A stretch of 64,000 nt of DNA, taken from NCBI RefSeq assembly GCF_001695625.1, contig NZ_MBPN01000008.1:31021-95020 (forward strand), written 5' to 3'. Every line of letters begins with the position of its first letter. Within the stretch, counting starts at the first letter, position 1. Made by a program: the position numbers and the translations under genes. The notes below the pieces were generated by a model. The model was not told the origin of the DNA, searched no databases, and saw only the letters and a program-made list of their open reading frames with translations. The DNA is from Pseudomonas defluvii. Its GTDB lineage: Bacteria > Pseudomonadota > Gammaproteobacteria > Pseudomonadales > Pseudomonadaceae. Of this stretch, positions 1 to 7,595 are shown in pieces.

Positions 1-1
1 T

Positions 2-829
2 CGGCAACCGGAATGGTCGGCGCTGGCCTTGAGTGAGGCCCCGGAGGCTGTGGTGGCCGTGCACGCGGCCTACATCGAAAGCGGGGCGCGGGTCATTACC
101 AGCAACAGCTATGCCGTGGTGCCATTCCACATCGGCGAGGCCCGCTTTGCCGCTGAAGGGCGGGCCTTGGCCTCGACCGCCGGGCAACTGGCCCGCGCTG
201 CTGCGGACGCCAGTGGTCAGCCGGTACGGGTTGCCGGTTCATTGCCACCCCTGTTCGGCTCGTACCGTCCCGACCTGTTCGATGCCGCTCGGGTCAGCGA
301 AGTCCTGACGCCGTTGGTTGAAGGTCTGGCTGAGCATGTCGACCTGTGGTTGGCCGAGACCCAGAGCTCCATCGTCGAAGCGCGGGCCATTCGTACCGGC
401 CTGCCCAACGATGGCAAGCCGTTCTGGCTGTCCTTCACCCTGCAGGACGACGATGTCGATGACCTGCCGCGTTTGCGCTCTGGTGAGCCCGTCAGTGAGG
501 CCGCCGAAGTGGCCGCACAGCTGGGTGTGCAGACCTTGCTGTTCAACTGCAGCCAGCCGGAAGTCATCGGCGCGGCTATCGATGCCGCACGCGAAACCTT
601 CGAGCGGTTGGGTGTACAGATTGCCATCGGCGCCTACGCCAATGCGTTCCCGCCGCAACCCAAGGACGCTACCGCCAACGATGGGCTGGACGAGCTACGC
701 GAAGACCTTGATCCGCCGGGCTACCTGCACTGGGCCGAAAATTGGCGTCAGCGCGGTGCAAGCCACCTGGGTGGTTGCTGTGGCATTGGCCCGGAGCACA
801 TAGCCGTCCTGGCGCAACGCCTGCGCTGA
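2..829 (+). CDS. Homocysteine S-methyltransferase family protein, 5' end missing
   Basis: The reading frame is open from the first complete codon at base 2, and the residues before the TTG at 29 (RQPEWSALAL) continue the family's N-terminal region, so the true start lies upstream of the window. The family transfers a methyl group from S-methylmethionine or another donor to homocysteine, making methionine in the cytoplasm. The zinc-ligand regions are visible: a FNCS motif in the middle and GGCCG near the C-terminus. The C-terminal helix after GIGPEHI is typical of the family. The gene ends 4 bases before a convergent acetyltransferase gene. The exact methyl donor cannot be read from sequence. 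Confidence 0.85.
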   Translation, partial: RQPEWSALALSEAPEAVVAVHAAYIESGARVITSNSYAVVPFHIGEARFAAEGRALASTAGQLARAAADASGQPVRVAGSLPPLFGSYRPDLFDAARVSEVLTPLVEGLAEHVDLWLAETQSSIVEARAIRTGLPNDGKPFWLSFTLQDDDVDDLPRLRSGEPVSEAAEVAAQLGVQTLLFNCSQPEVIGAAIDAARETFERLGVQIAIGAYANAFPPQPKDATANDGLDELREDLDPPGYLHWAENWRQRGASHLGGCCGIGPEHIAVLAQRLR

Positions 830-833
830 TCCT

Positions 834-1508
834 TCAGGCGGATTCGCGACACGCCTCCAGCGTTCTGAGCTGACCGTCAGGGCGCTGGTTTTCTGCCGCG
901 AGCCAGCGCTCGAAACCGGCAGCGATGGCAGGCCATTCATCGTCGGTGATCGAGTACCAGGCCGTATCGCGGTTCTGCCCCTTGATCACCATATGCTTGC
1001 GAAACAGCCCTTCATAGTGGAAGCCGAAGCGTTCAGCCGCCCGTTTGGAACGGCTATTGGCGTCGTTGCACTTCCATTCCAGGCGGCGGTTTCCCAGCTC
1101 AAAGGCCAGCTTGCCCAGCAGGTAGATGGCTTCGCTACCTTTCGGCGTGCGCTGCATGGCGGCGCCGAAGGCGACATGGCCAATCTCGATACGACCGTGT
1201 GCTGGCACTATCGACATCAGGCTGAGAATGCCCTGGGCCTGGCCGTTGTGCAGGTCAATGACGGTGTAGAACAACGGGTCACTGGTGGCGGCATTACTGT
1301 CGAGCCAGTGGTCGAACGCTTCACGCTCCTCGAAAGGGCCGTAGGGCAGGTAGCTCCATAGCGCAGCGTCAGCATCGGGGCCATTGAACACTTCCCAGAG
1401 GTCGTCACGGTGCTGGCGCGGGTTGAGTTTCTCCAGGCGGATGAAACGCCCGGTCAACGGGGTGGCGGGTGGCAGTTTGGCGGGGTGCCAGTTCAGCAGA
1501 GTGTTCAT
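834..1508 (-). CDS. GNAT family N-acetyltransferase (RimJ/RimL type)
   Basis: A 224-residue protein of the GNAT fold. The early FIRLEKLNP stretch, the central EIGHVAFG strand and the LEWKCNDANSRSKRAAERFGF-type region near residue 160 are hallmarks of RimJ/RimL-like acetyltransferases, which move acetyl from acetyl-CoA to an amine. The substrate is unknown. It is the third gene of a minus-strand set paiB-GNAT-GNAT, separated from the preceding GNAT by 16 bases, so it is probably co-transcribed. Given that context a small amine or polyamine substrate is possible, but this is inference; protein N-terminal acetylation is the alternative. Confidence 0.82.
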   Translation of the reverse strand: MNTLLNWHPAKLPPATPLTGRFIRLEKLNPRQHRDDLWEVFNGPDADAALWSYLPYGPFEEREAFDHWLDSNAATSDPLFYTVIDLHNGQAQGILSLMSIVPAHGRIEIGHVAFGAAMQRTPKGSEAIYLLGKLAFELGNRRLEWKCNDANSRSKRAAERFGFHYEGLFRKHMVIKGQNRDTAWYSITDDEWPAIAAGFERWLAAENQRPDGQLRTLEACRESA

Positions 1509-1524
1509 GGGACGGCTCCTCGAA

Positions 1525-1971
1525 TTACAACAGTTTGCGGAACTGAATGAAGCCCGGACGTTCGGCCAACTGCTCGTAGAGAGCGATGGCGGTGGTGTTG
1601 GTCTCGTGGGTCAGCCAGTGGACCTTGGCGCATCCCGCAGCGCTGGCAGTCGCGTAGACGAACTCGATCAACTGCCGACCAATGCCCAGGCCACGGTGCT
1701 CCTGAGTGACCAGCAGGTCTTGCAGGTAGCATGAGTTTTCCGTGGTCCAACAGGAACGATGATAGATCCAATGAACCATGCCCACGGCCTTGCCGTCGAC
1801 CCAGGCCAGGGCTGCATTAATGGGTTCGGCGGGGTCGAGCATGCGTTGCCAGGTCACTGCGCTGACCTGCTCATCAATCTGGGTTTCGTAGAAACGCTGG
1901 TAGGCCTGCCACAGGGGCAGCCAGGCGCTATGGTCGTCGGCTTCGACCGGGCGGATCTGTACGGTGGGCAT
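1525..1971 (-). CDS. GNAT family N-acetyltransferase, possible PaiA-like partner of PaiB
   Basis: A 148-residue compact GNAT enzyme. The acetyl-CoA pyrophosphate loop is visible as EHRGLGIGRQLI (Q/RxxGxG/A type), followed by an amphipathic helix and the C-terminal NTTAIALYEQLAERPGF strand-helix pattern usual in this family. It lies 11 bases downstream of the paiB-like gene. In Bacillus a polyamine acetyltransferase (PaiA) sits beside PaiB, so a polyamine substrate is a reasonable hypothesis, but no substrate-specific residue can be recognised here. Confidence 0.83.
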   Translation of the reverse strand: MPTVQIRPVEADDHSAWLPLWQAYQRFYETQIDEQVSAVTWQRMLDPAEPINAALAWVDGKAVGMVHWIYHRSCWTTENSCYLQDLLVTQEHRGLGIGRQLIEFVYATASAAGCAKVHWLTHETNTTAIALYEQLAERPGFIQFRKLL

Positions 1972-1982
1972 TTCAGGCTCCT

Positions 1983-2612
1983 TCAGGGTTGGCGCATCAG
2001 GGCGGCCAATTGGTTGTCCAGTGGGTCTGGGCTTTCGCTCAGGCCTTTGCGTACGCCTTCAATGTCGGCGCTGTTGCGGTTCTGGCTGGTCTTGCGTTTG
2101 CCTTGCAAGCGCTCAATCGGCAGGGCGAAGCCGACAATCGCTTTGAGCATGCCGTTGATATAGTCGACGGGCGCGTCGTCGATCGACCAGGGCTGTGGGC
2201 GGCCACGCTCATGGCGCTCACTGAGGCTGTCGAGCAATGAGTGCAAGCGTTGCGGGTCGTCAAACACCTCGGCGCAGCCGTAGGCATGCACCGCCAGGTA
2301 ATTCCAGGTGGGTACGGCTTTACCGTCCACGGCTTTGCTTGGGTAGAAGGTTGGGCTGACATAGGCGTCGGCTCCCGCGAAGATCAGCAGCGCTTCGCTG
2401 CCAGTGGCCAAGTCCTGCCACTGGGGGTTGGCTTTGGCCAGATGCCCGTAGAGTGTGCCGTTAGGGCCTTCGTCGCGTTTCAATAGCAACGGCAGGTGGC
2501 TCGCCTGCAAGCCCTGCTGGCCGTGTGTGACAAGAACGGCAAGGCGGGTCTGTTCGATTTGCTGGTGCAGGCTGTCGAGATCGGTGTCCCGGAACGCACT
2601 GGGTATATACAT
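1983..2612 (-). CDS. paiB: FMN-binding negative transcriptional regulator, PaiB family
   Basis: A 209-residue protein matching the PaiB family: N-terminal MYIPSAFRDTD, the ASHLPLLL strand, the GHLAKANPQW motif and the FPxKAVxGKxVPTWNY-like block are characteristic of this split-barrel flavin-binding fold. I chose the internal ATG at 2612 because the family begins with MY(I/T)P and the 22 residues upstream are not conserved-looking. It is transcribed away from the MocR-type regulator and heads a minus-strand set with two acetyltransferases. In Bacillus, PaiB works with the acetyltransferase PaiA and affects protease and sporulation genes. Whether it binds DNA here is unknown; a heme/flavin-related enzymatic role is an alternative. 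Confidence 0.85.
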   Translation of the reverse strand: MYIPSAFRDTDLDSLHQQIEQTRLAVLVTHGQQGLQASHLPLLLKRDEGPNGTLYGHLAKANPQWQDLATGSEALLIFAGADAYVSPTFYPSKAVDGKAVPTWNYLAVHAYGCAEVFDDPQRLHSLLDSLSERHERGRPQPWSIDDAPVDYINGMLKAIVGFALPIERLQGKRKTSQNRNSADIEGVRKGLSESPDPLDNQLAALMRQP

Positions 2613-2652
2613 GGCGATAGTCCTTGGCGAATGCAGCCATCCTAGGCAGGCT

Positions 2653-2699
2653 ATTGGCCTATGGTAAGAGCCATTCACTATCGATTTTATAGGTCCAAT
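2653..2699. promoter_or_regulatory. Candidate MocR operator pair between paiB and the MocR gene
   Basis: The word ATTGGCCTAT (2653-2662) and its imperfect inverse ATAGGTCCAAT (2689-2699) flank about 26 bases in the divergent promoter region. Read on the minus strand, the second is ATTGGACCTAT, which resembles the CTGGACYTAA-type sites described for some MocR-family regulators such as TauR. The centres are about 36 bases apart, roughly three and a half helical turns. I infer that the adjacent MocR protein binds here to regulate itself and the paiB set. Confidence 0.4.
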
Positions 2700-2702
2700 A
2701 CC

Positions 2703-4232
2703 GTGCGCGAGCAGCCCCTGTCATTGCCCTTTGATCCAACGGGTATCGTACTTGATCGGCGTCTGGGGTTGAGTCGCCAGTTGTATCAAGTCTTGCGTGC
2801 CAGAGTGCTGGATGGGCGACTGGGCAGCGGTACACGTTTGCCGGCCAGTCGCGACCTGGCCAAGGCATTGGCGCTGTCGCGCAACAGTGTGGTGCGTGCC
2901 TATGACCAGCTTTACGCCGAAGGTTTTATTGAAAGCCGGGTAGGGGACGGCACCTATGTTGCTCAGTTGCCAAAACTATCCACAAATATATCCACAGGGT
3001 TATCCCGGGGTTTTTCCACAGCCTTATCCACAAAATCGCCAGAAAGCACTGAGCATCTAACCAGTAAAGTTATCCACACCGGGTCTTTGAGTCGGCTTGA
3101 AAAGCATCATTTGCCAGCACCGAAAAGCGGGCCACCGAGGGCATTCCGAGTCGGTGCACCCGCTTTCGATCTATTCCCCTTCGAGACGTGGGCCAAGCTA
3201 CAAGCGGGTTTCTGGCGTAAGCCCGATCCGGCCTTGCTCGGTTACGGTGATCCAGCAGGCGAGCCGATTTTGCGCGAACTGATTGCGACCTACCTGCGTC
3301 GTTCGCGGGGGCTTTCCTGCAGCGCTGAACAAATTGTGATCACCAGTGGCGCACAGCAGGCGATCAGCCTTTGTGCACAGTTGTTGCTGGAGCCTGGCGA
3401 TGGGGTGGCTGTGGAAAACCCTGGGTACCGGGCTGCCGGGCATGCGTTCGCGCTTGCCGGGGCGCGGGTGTTCGGTGTCGCGGTAGATAACGAAGGGATG
3501 GATTGCGCAGCCTTGTCGGCACTGCCCCAGTGCCGCCTGAGCTACGTGACGCCTTCACACCAGTACCCTACGGGCGTCACCATGAGCCTGGCCCGGCGTC
3601 TGGAGCTGCTGGCCTGGGCTGAACGCAGCGATGGCTGGATTGTCGAGGACGATTATGACGGCGAATACCGCTACAGCGGTGCGCCCCTGGCGCCCTTGGC
3701 AGCCTTGGACCCACATGGCCGTGTGCTGTATGTCGGTACTTTCGGCAAGATCGCCTTTCCGGCCCTGCGCATGGGTTATCTGGTCGTGCCGCCGCCATTG
3801 GTCGAGGCATTTTCCCGCTGTCGGGCACTGGCGGTGCGGCATTCGGAAATCGGTAATCAGGTGGTGATGGCGCAGTTCATGGCACAAGGGCATTTTCAGC
3901 GGCATATCCGTCGTATGCGCCGGGCTGCGTTGAGTCGGCGCAATGTGCTCAAGGCGGGGTGGCCTGTGGATATCCCCGGCTGTGGGGCAATGCCTGAGGT
4001 GGCGGCGGGCCTGCATGTCAAAGTCGATGTGGACAACCTGGCACGTGAGCGTGAACTGATCGCCCGCGCGGAGGCCGTCGGGGTTGAACTGAATCCACTG
4101 AGCGATTACTGGCTGGAGGACTCAAGCACCCCTGTGGATAAACGCGCCGGCCTGGTACTGGGCTTTGCTGCGGTGCCTGAAGCCGCGATCGCCGATGCCT
4201 TGGCACGCCTGCGGCGTGCCTGGCGTCGCTGA
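2703..4232 (+). CDS. MocR-type transcriptional regulator (GntR wHTH fused to aminotransferase-like domain)
   Basis: A GTG start at 2703 gives 509 residues. An ATG at 2661 is also open but would run through the candidate operators. Residues about 15-90 are a GntR winged helix (SRQLYQVLRARVLDGRLG, then LPASRDLAKALALSRNSVVRAYDQL). A linker follows at about 92-140, then a class I aminotransferase-like domain with VEDDYDGEYRY and the PLP-lysine region GTFGKIAFPALRMGY (Lys349). Such proteins use PLP as effector or cofactor and usually control a neighbouring gene, here probably the divergent paiB set. The linker DNA is odd: it carries a 12-bp periodic array of DnaA-box-like words. The stop abuts the convergent binding-protein gene with no gap. 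Confidence 0.88.
   Translation: MREQPLSLPFDPTGIVLDRRLGLSRQLYQVLRARVLDGRLGSGTRLPASRDLAKALALSRNSVVRAYDQLYAEGFIESRVGDGTYVAQLPKLSTNISTGLSRGFSTALSTKSPESTEHLTSKVIHTGSLSRLEKHHLPAPKSGPPRAFRVGAPAFDLFPFETWAKLQAGFWRKPDPALLGYGDPAGEPILRELIATYLRRSRGLSCSAEQIVITSGAQQAISLCAQLLLEPGDGVAVENPGYRAAGHAFALAGARVFGVAVDNEGMDCAALSALPQCRLSYVTPSHQYPTGVTMSLARRLELLAWAERSDGWIVEDDYDGEYRYSGAPLAPLAALDPHGRVLYVGTFGKIAFPALRMGYLVVPPPLVEAFSRCRALAVRHSEIGNQVVMAQFMAQGHFQRHIRRMRRAALSRRNVLKAGWPVDIPGCGAMPEVAAGLHVKVDVDNLARERELIARAEAVGVELNPLSDYWLEDSSTPVDKRAGLVLGFAAVPEAAIADALARLRRAWRR
2976..3078 (+). repeat. DnaA-box-like array inside the MocR gene linker
   Basis: Words related to TTATCCACA begin at 2976 (CTATCCACA), 2988 (ATATCCACA), 3000 (TTATCCCGG, degenerate), 3012 (TTTTCCACA) and 3024 (TTATCCACA, perfect). 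The spacing is exactly 12 bases and all share one orientation. A further perfect copy begins at 3070. The first five are in frame and encode repeats of hydrophobic-Ser-Thr/Arg-x; the copy at 3070 is in a different frame (Val-Ile-His). The codons used (CTA, ATA, TTA, ACA) are rare in such a GC-rich genome. A role in binding DnaA is inference. Confidence 0.75.
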
Positions 4233-5333
4233 TCAGGTGCCGGACTTGATCTTGGTCCAGGCCCGGGTACGTGCCCGTTCCGCATCGCGAGGCAGTGGCT
4301 TCAGTGCATAAAGTTTCGCCATGGCCTCTTCGGTCGGGTACAGGTTCGGGTTGTTACGGATGGCTGGATTGACCCGTTCTGTAGCGTCCTTGTTTGGGTT
4401 CGGGTAGCCGACGAAGTCGCTGATCGGTACAACGACCTCTGGTTGCAACAAGTAGTTGATGAAAGCGTGCGCATCTTCGGGGTTGGCCGCACCTTTGGGG
4501 ATGGCCAGCATGTCGAACCAGATCGGTGCGCCTTCCTTCGGCAAGCGCATGTCCACGATTACACCGTTCTTCGCTTCCCTGGCGCGGTTGGCTGCCTGAG
4601 AGAAGCTACCCGAGTAGCCGACGGCTACGCAGATGTCTCCATTGGCGATATCGGCCATGTATTTAGAAGAATGGAAGTAGGTAATGTATGGACGAATCTT
4701 CAGCATCAGATCCTCGGCTTTCTTGTAGTCGGCCGGCGCGCTACTGTTCGGTTCCAGTCCCAGGTATTGCAGCGCCAGTGGAAGGATCTCTGACGGTGAA
4801 TCAAGCAGCGCGACACCACACTGCTTGAGTTTGGCGATGTTCTCTTCTTTGAAGATCAAGTCCCAGCTGTCCACCGGGGCGTTGTCGCCGAGCACTGCCT
4901 TGACCTTGGCCGGATTGAAACCGATTAGCACGGTGCCGTACATATAGGGCACGGCGAATTGGTTGCCGGGGTCGTTGGCCTCGATCAATTTCATCAGTTT
5001 TGGGTCCAGATGCTCCCAATTCGGCAACTTGCTGCGATCCAGCGGTTGGAACACCCCTGCTTCGATCTGCTTGGCCAGGAACACGTTGGACGGTACCACC
5101 ACGTCGTAACCGGAGTTACCGGTCAGCAGTTTGGCCTCCAACGCTTCGTTGGTGTCGAAAATGTCGTAGATCAGCTTGCTCTCGGTTGTCTTGCGGAAGC
5201 CGTCCAAGGTTTGCGGGGTGATGTAGTCGAACCAGTTGTACACCCGTAGCGTGCGTTGCTCGGCGGCTTGAAGGCTGCTGGCGAGTAGTGTGCTGCAGAG
5301 CAGTGGGGTGAGTAGGCGTTTGAGTCGAATCAT
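4233..5333 (-). CDS. Periplasmic polyamine-type ABC transporter substrate-binding protein (PotF/SpuD-like)
   Basis: A 366-residue extracytoplasmic binding protein with a clear signal peptide ([23 protein letters not shown], cleavage after about residue 23). The mature part begins with [15 protein letters not shown], the hallmark start of putrescine/spermidine-binding proteins PotF/PotD/SpuD, followed by [15 protein letters not shown] and YDVVVPS. It would capture a polyamine or related amine in the periplasm and hand it to a membrane permease. No permease or ATPase gene lies beside it, so it must use one encoded elsewhere. Its start codon overlaps the stop of the upstream amidohydrolase gene by 4 bases, which suggests that substrates are acetylated polyamines or their products. 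Confidence 0.85.
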   Translation of the reverse strand: MIRLKRLLTPLLCSTLLASSLQAAEQRTLRVYNWFDYITPQTLDGFRKTTESKLIYDIFDTNEALEAKLLTGNSGYDVVVPSNVFLAKQIEAGVFQPLDRSKLPNWEHLDPKLMKLIEANDPGNQFAVPYMYGTVLIGFNPAKVKAVLGDNAPVDSWDLIFKEENIAKLKQCGVALLDSPSEILPLALQYLGLEPNSSAPADYKKAEDLMLKIRPYITYFHSSKYMADIANGDICVAVGYSGSFSQAANRAREAKNGVIVDMRLPKEGAPIWFDMLAIPKGAANPEDAHAFINYLLQPEVVVPISDFVGYPNPNKDATERVNPAIRNNPNLYPTEEAMAKLYALKPLPRDAERARTRAWTKIKSGT

Positions 5334-6376
5334 GGGTGTACCTCCTGTAGAGCGCGTTCGAAACCTTCCAGCACGTTCACCGCGTTGATACCGATTTCCG
5401 CTACGGCATACCCGCCCTCCATGACGAACAGCGTCGGTATGCCCAAGCGCGCGATGCGCTCGCCCATGCGCAAGTAATCGGGGCTGTCCAGCTTGAACTG
5501 CGAGATCGGATCGTCCTTGAAGGTGTCGACGCCCAATGAAATCACCAGCACCTGCGCAGCATGGGCCTCGATCCGCTGGCAGGCCATTTCCAGTGCTGCG
5601 CTCCAGGTCGCCCAGTCGCTCCCGGCTGGCAGCGGGTAGTTGACGTTATAGCCAACACCTTCGCCGTCGCCCTCCTCGTCGGCATAGCCGAGGAAGAAGG
5701 GGAACTCTGCCTGTGGATGGCCGTGGATCGAAGCAAAGAACACGTCGCTGCGCGAGTAGAAGATTTCCTGAGTGCCGTTGCCGTGGTGGTAGTCCACGTC
5801 AAGGATCGCCACGCGCTCATGGCCCTGGTCCAAGAACGCCTGAGCGGCAATCGCAGCGTTGTTCAGGTAGCAGTAACCGCCCATTACATCGCTCGCTGCG
5901 TGGTGTCCTGGCGGTCGGCATAGGGCAAAGGCACTGTGCGCGCCGGCCTGGATAGCCGCTTGCGCAGTCAGGGCAACCTGAGCTGCACTGTAGGCAGCCT
6001 GCCAGGTGCCTGCAGTGATCGGTGCGCCGGCGTCAAAGCTGTAATAGCCCAACTCGCCCAAAAGGCCGCGTGGTTTGACCTGTCGCAATGTGCGAGCGGG
6101 CCAGGTGAAAGGCAGCAGGTCTCCCGTATGACCCATATCGCTCCAACGCTGCCAGGCATGCTCAAAAAAGGCGAGATAGTCGGGTGTATGCACCCGTAGT
6201 ATCGGTTCTCGGCCGAAGTCTTGTGGTGCCTGTACTGGGCCTATTTCGCGTACTTTTATGCGCTCCAGCACATGATCAGCGCGTGAAGGCATTTCAAAGC
6301 AGGGCATCAGTTGCCCGTCGATCAGCTCGCAGCGGCCGTGGTGGAGGCGGTGGTCATCAGAATAGATCGTCAGCAT
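5330..6376 (-). CDS. Acetylpolyamine amidohydrolase / histone-deacetylase family protein
   Basis: A 348-residue class II HDAC-like zinc hydrolase. The charge-relay and metal motifs are visible: RPPGHHA (about residue 154), [12 protein letters not shown] (about 194), a [11 protein letters not shown] loop and the C-terminal [11 protein letters not shown]. The [14 protein letters not shown] start matches bacterial acetylpolyamine amidohydrolases, which remove acetyl groups from acetylated putrescine, cadaverine or spermidine in the cytoplasm. Its stop overlaps the start of the polyamine-binding-protein gene, so the two are translationally coupled. Chain-length preference cannot be deduced. Confidence 0.87.
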   Translation of the reverse strand: MLTIYSDDHRLHHGRCELIDGQLMPCFEMPSRADHVLERIKVREIGPVQAPQDFGREPILRVHTPDYLAFFEHAWQRWSDMGHTGDLLPFTWPARTLRQVKPRGLLGELGYYSFDAGAPITAGTWQAAYSAAQVALTAQAAIQAGAHSAFALCRPPGHHAASDVMGGYCYLNNAAIAAQAFLDQGHERVAILDVDYHHGNGTQEIFYSRSDVFFASIHGHPQAEFPFFLGYADEEGDGEGVGYNVNYPLPAGSDWATWSAALEMACQRIEAHAAQVLVISLGVDTFKDDPISQFKLDSPDYLRMGERIARLGIPTLFVMEGGYAVAEIGINAVNVLEGFERALQEVHP

Positions 6377-6508
6377 TTATTGTTCTCCGCGTTGACTGGC
6401 TTGGCCCATTGTTGATGGGTACGTTGCCTGTGGAGAACGTCGAATACGGCCAAAAGGGGATCGATATGGCCAGCCTGACTGTCCGCATTTCGCCCTTTAT
6501 ACGGCTAT

Positions 6509-7501
6509 TCAGATGCGGAAATGACTTGGTGCCACGCCACTCCAGCGCAAGAAAGCGTGGCGAAAACTGGCGGTCTCGCTGAAACCGAGCAGTTCGGCAA
6601 TGCGATGGATCGGCATCTGGTCTTCGCTCAGTAGTTGTTTGGCGCGTTCAAAGCGCAACTCATCAAGCAACTGTTGGTAGCTGCTGCCCAGTTCTTGCAG
6701 GTGGCGGCGCAAGGTGCGTGAAGAGCAGTTCATCTGGCGGGCCAGACCCTCAAGGCCGGGCGGTGCATCAAGCTGTTGCAGTAGCAACTGGCGAATTCGG
6801 CCGAGCCAGGCCTGGCGCCCGGTAAACTCCAGGTTCTGCTGCCGACAGCGTTCGGCCATGGCCCTGTGAGTAACGGCATCCGCCAGTGGCAGGGGGTGAG
6901 CCAGCCAGTCAGCGCAGAACGCAAAGGCATTATCGATGGCGTCGAAATGCAATGGGCAGGAAAACGTCTGGCGGTAACGCTCATGGTAGTCGGGTTGCGG
7001 ATAGGCGAATCGCGCACCGAGCAACGGCAATGGGCAGCCTAACAGGTCGTCGCAAATCACTTTCAGCGATCCTATGCACAACTCGGCATTGAACGCCGCC
7101 AGTTGGGGTTGTTCGCGGTAGTCACTGGCGCTGAGCCATATTTTGTCGCCGTCTTCGATCAGGCGCAGATGAAAAAGTGTTCCCAGCAGCGCGGGGTAGC
7201 GCAGGGCCAATCGTAAAGCGTCACCTAGGGTGGCACTGGAAAGTAGCGCATAACCGAGCATGCCGTAGGACGAGACATGCATGCGCGGCCCAAGTTCCAG
7301 GCCGATTTCACGACGCAGGGCAACGGCGTTGGCACACACCAGCATCTCCTGGCGGGTGGTGATGCGCGGGTCTGAGCGCTTTAGGTCGGTCAGGCTGATA
7401 CCGCTGCCGACAAGTAATTTCTCGCTGCACAGGCCTTCGCTCTGAAAGGCGTTCAGCATGAGCGACACAGCATTGAGGGTGGTCAGGTGCGAGTGCAGCA
7501 T
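6509..7501 (-). CDS. AraC family transcriptional regulator with N-terminal ligand domain
   Basis: A 330-residue regulator. The N-terminal two-thirds (from LHSHLTTLNAVSLMLNAF, through GLELGPRMHVSSYGMLGYALLSSATLGDAL) is the arabinose-binding-like domain seen in OruR/ArgR-type and related Pseudomonas regulators. The last 100 residues contain the double helix-turn-helix: LARQMNCSSRTLRRHLQELG and IAELLGFSETASFRHAFLRW, ending in PSHFRI. It lies 132 bases downstream of the amidohydrolase gene, in the same orientation, and may regulate the polyamine pair or the asparaginase upstream of it. The ligand is not known. Confidence 0.87.
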   Translation of the reverse strand: MLHSHLTTLNAVSLMLNAFQSEGLCSEKLLVGSGISLTDLKRSDPRITTRQEMLVCANAVALRREIGLELGPRMHVSSYGMLGYALLSSATLGDALRLALRYPALLGTLFHLRLIEDGDKIWLSASDYREQPQLAAFNAELCIGSLKVICDDLLGCPLPLLGARFAYPQPDYHERYRQTFSCPLHFDAIDNAFAFCADWLAHPLPLADAVTHRAMAERCRQQNLEFTGRQAWLGRIRQLLLQQLDAPPGLEGLARQMNCSSRTLRRHLQELGSSYQQLLDELRFERAKQLLSEDQMPIHRIAELLGFSETASFRHAFLRWSGVAPSHFRI

Positions 7502-7595
7502 GTTTGAGATCCGACAAAGGGCTGCCTGAAACTCAGCAATTTATGTGCCTTCAAGGCGCCTTTGCCAGCAAGGTCTATTTTTGCCGGCGATGCAC

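Noticed and set aside
2976..3078. The 12-bp array as a CRISPR or a transposon remnant
   Set aside because: Repeat units are too short, have no spacers, and lie in frame inside an intact gene.
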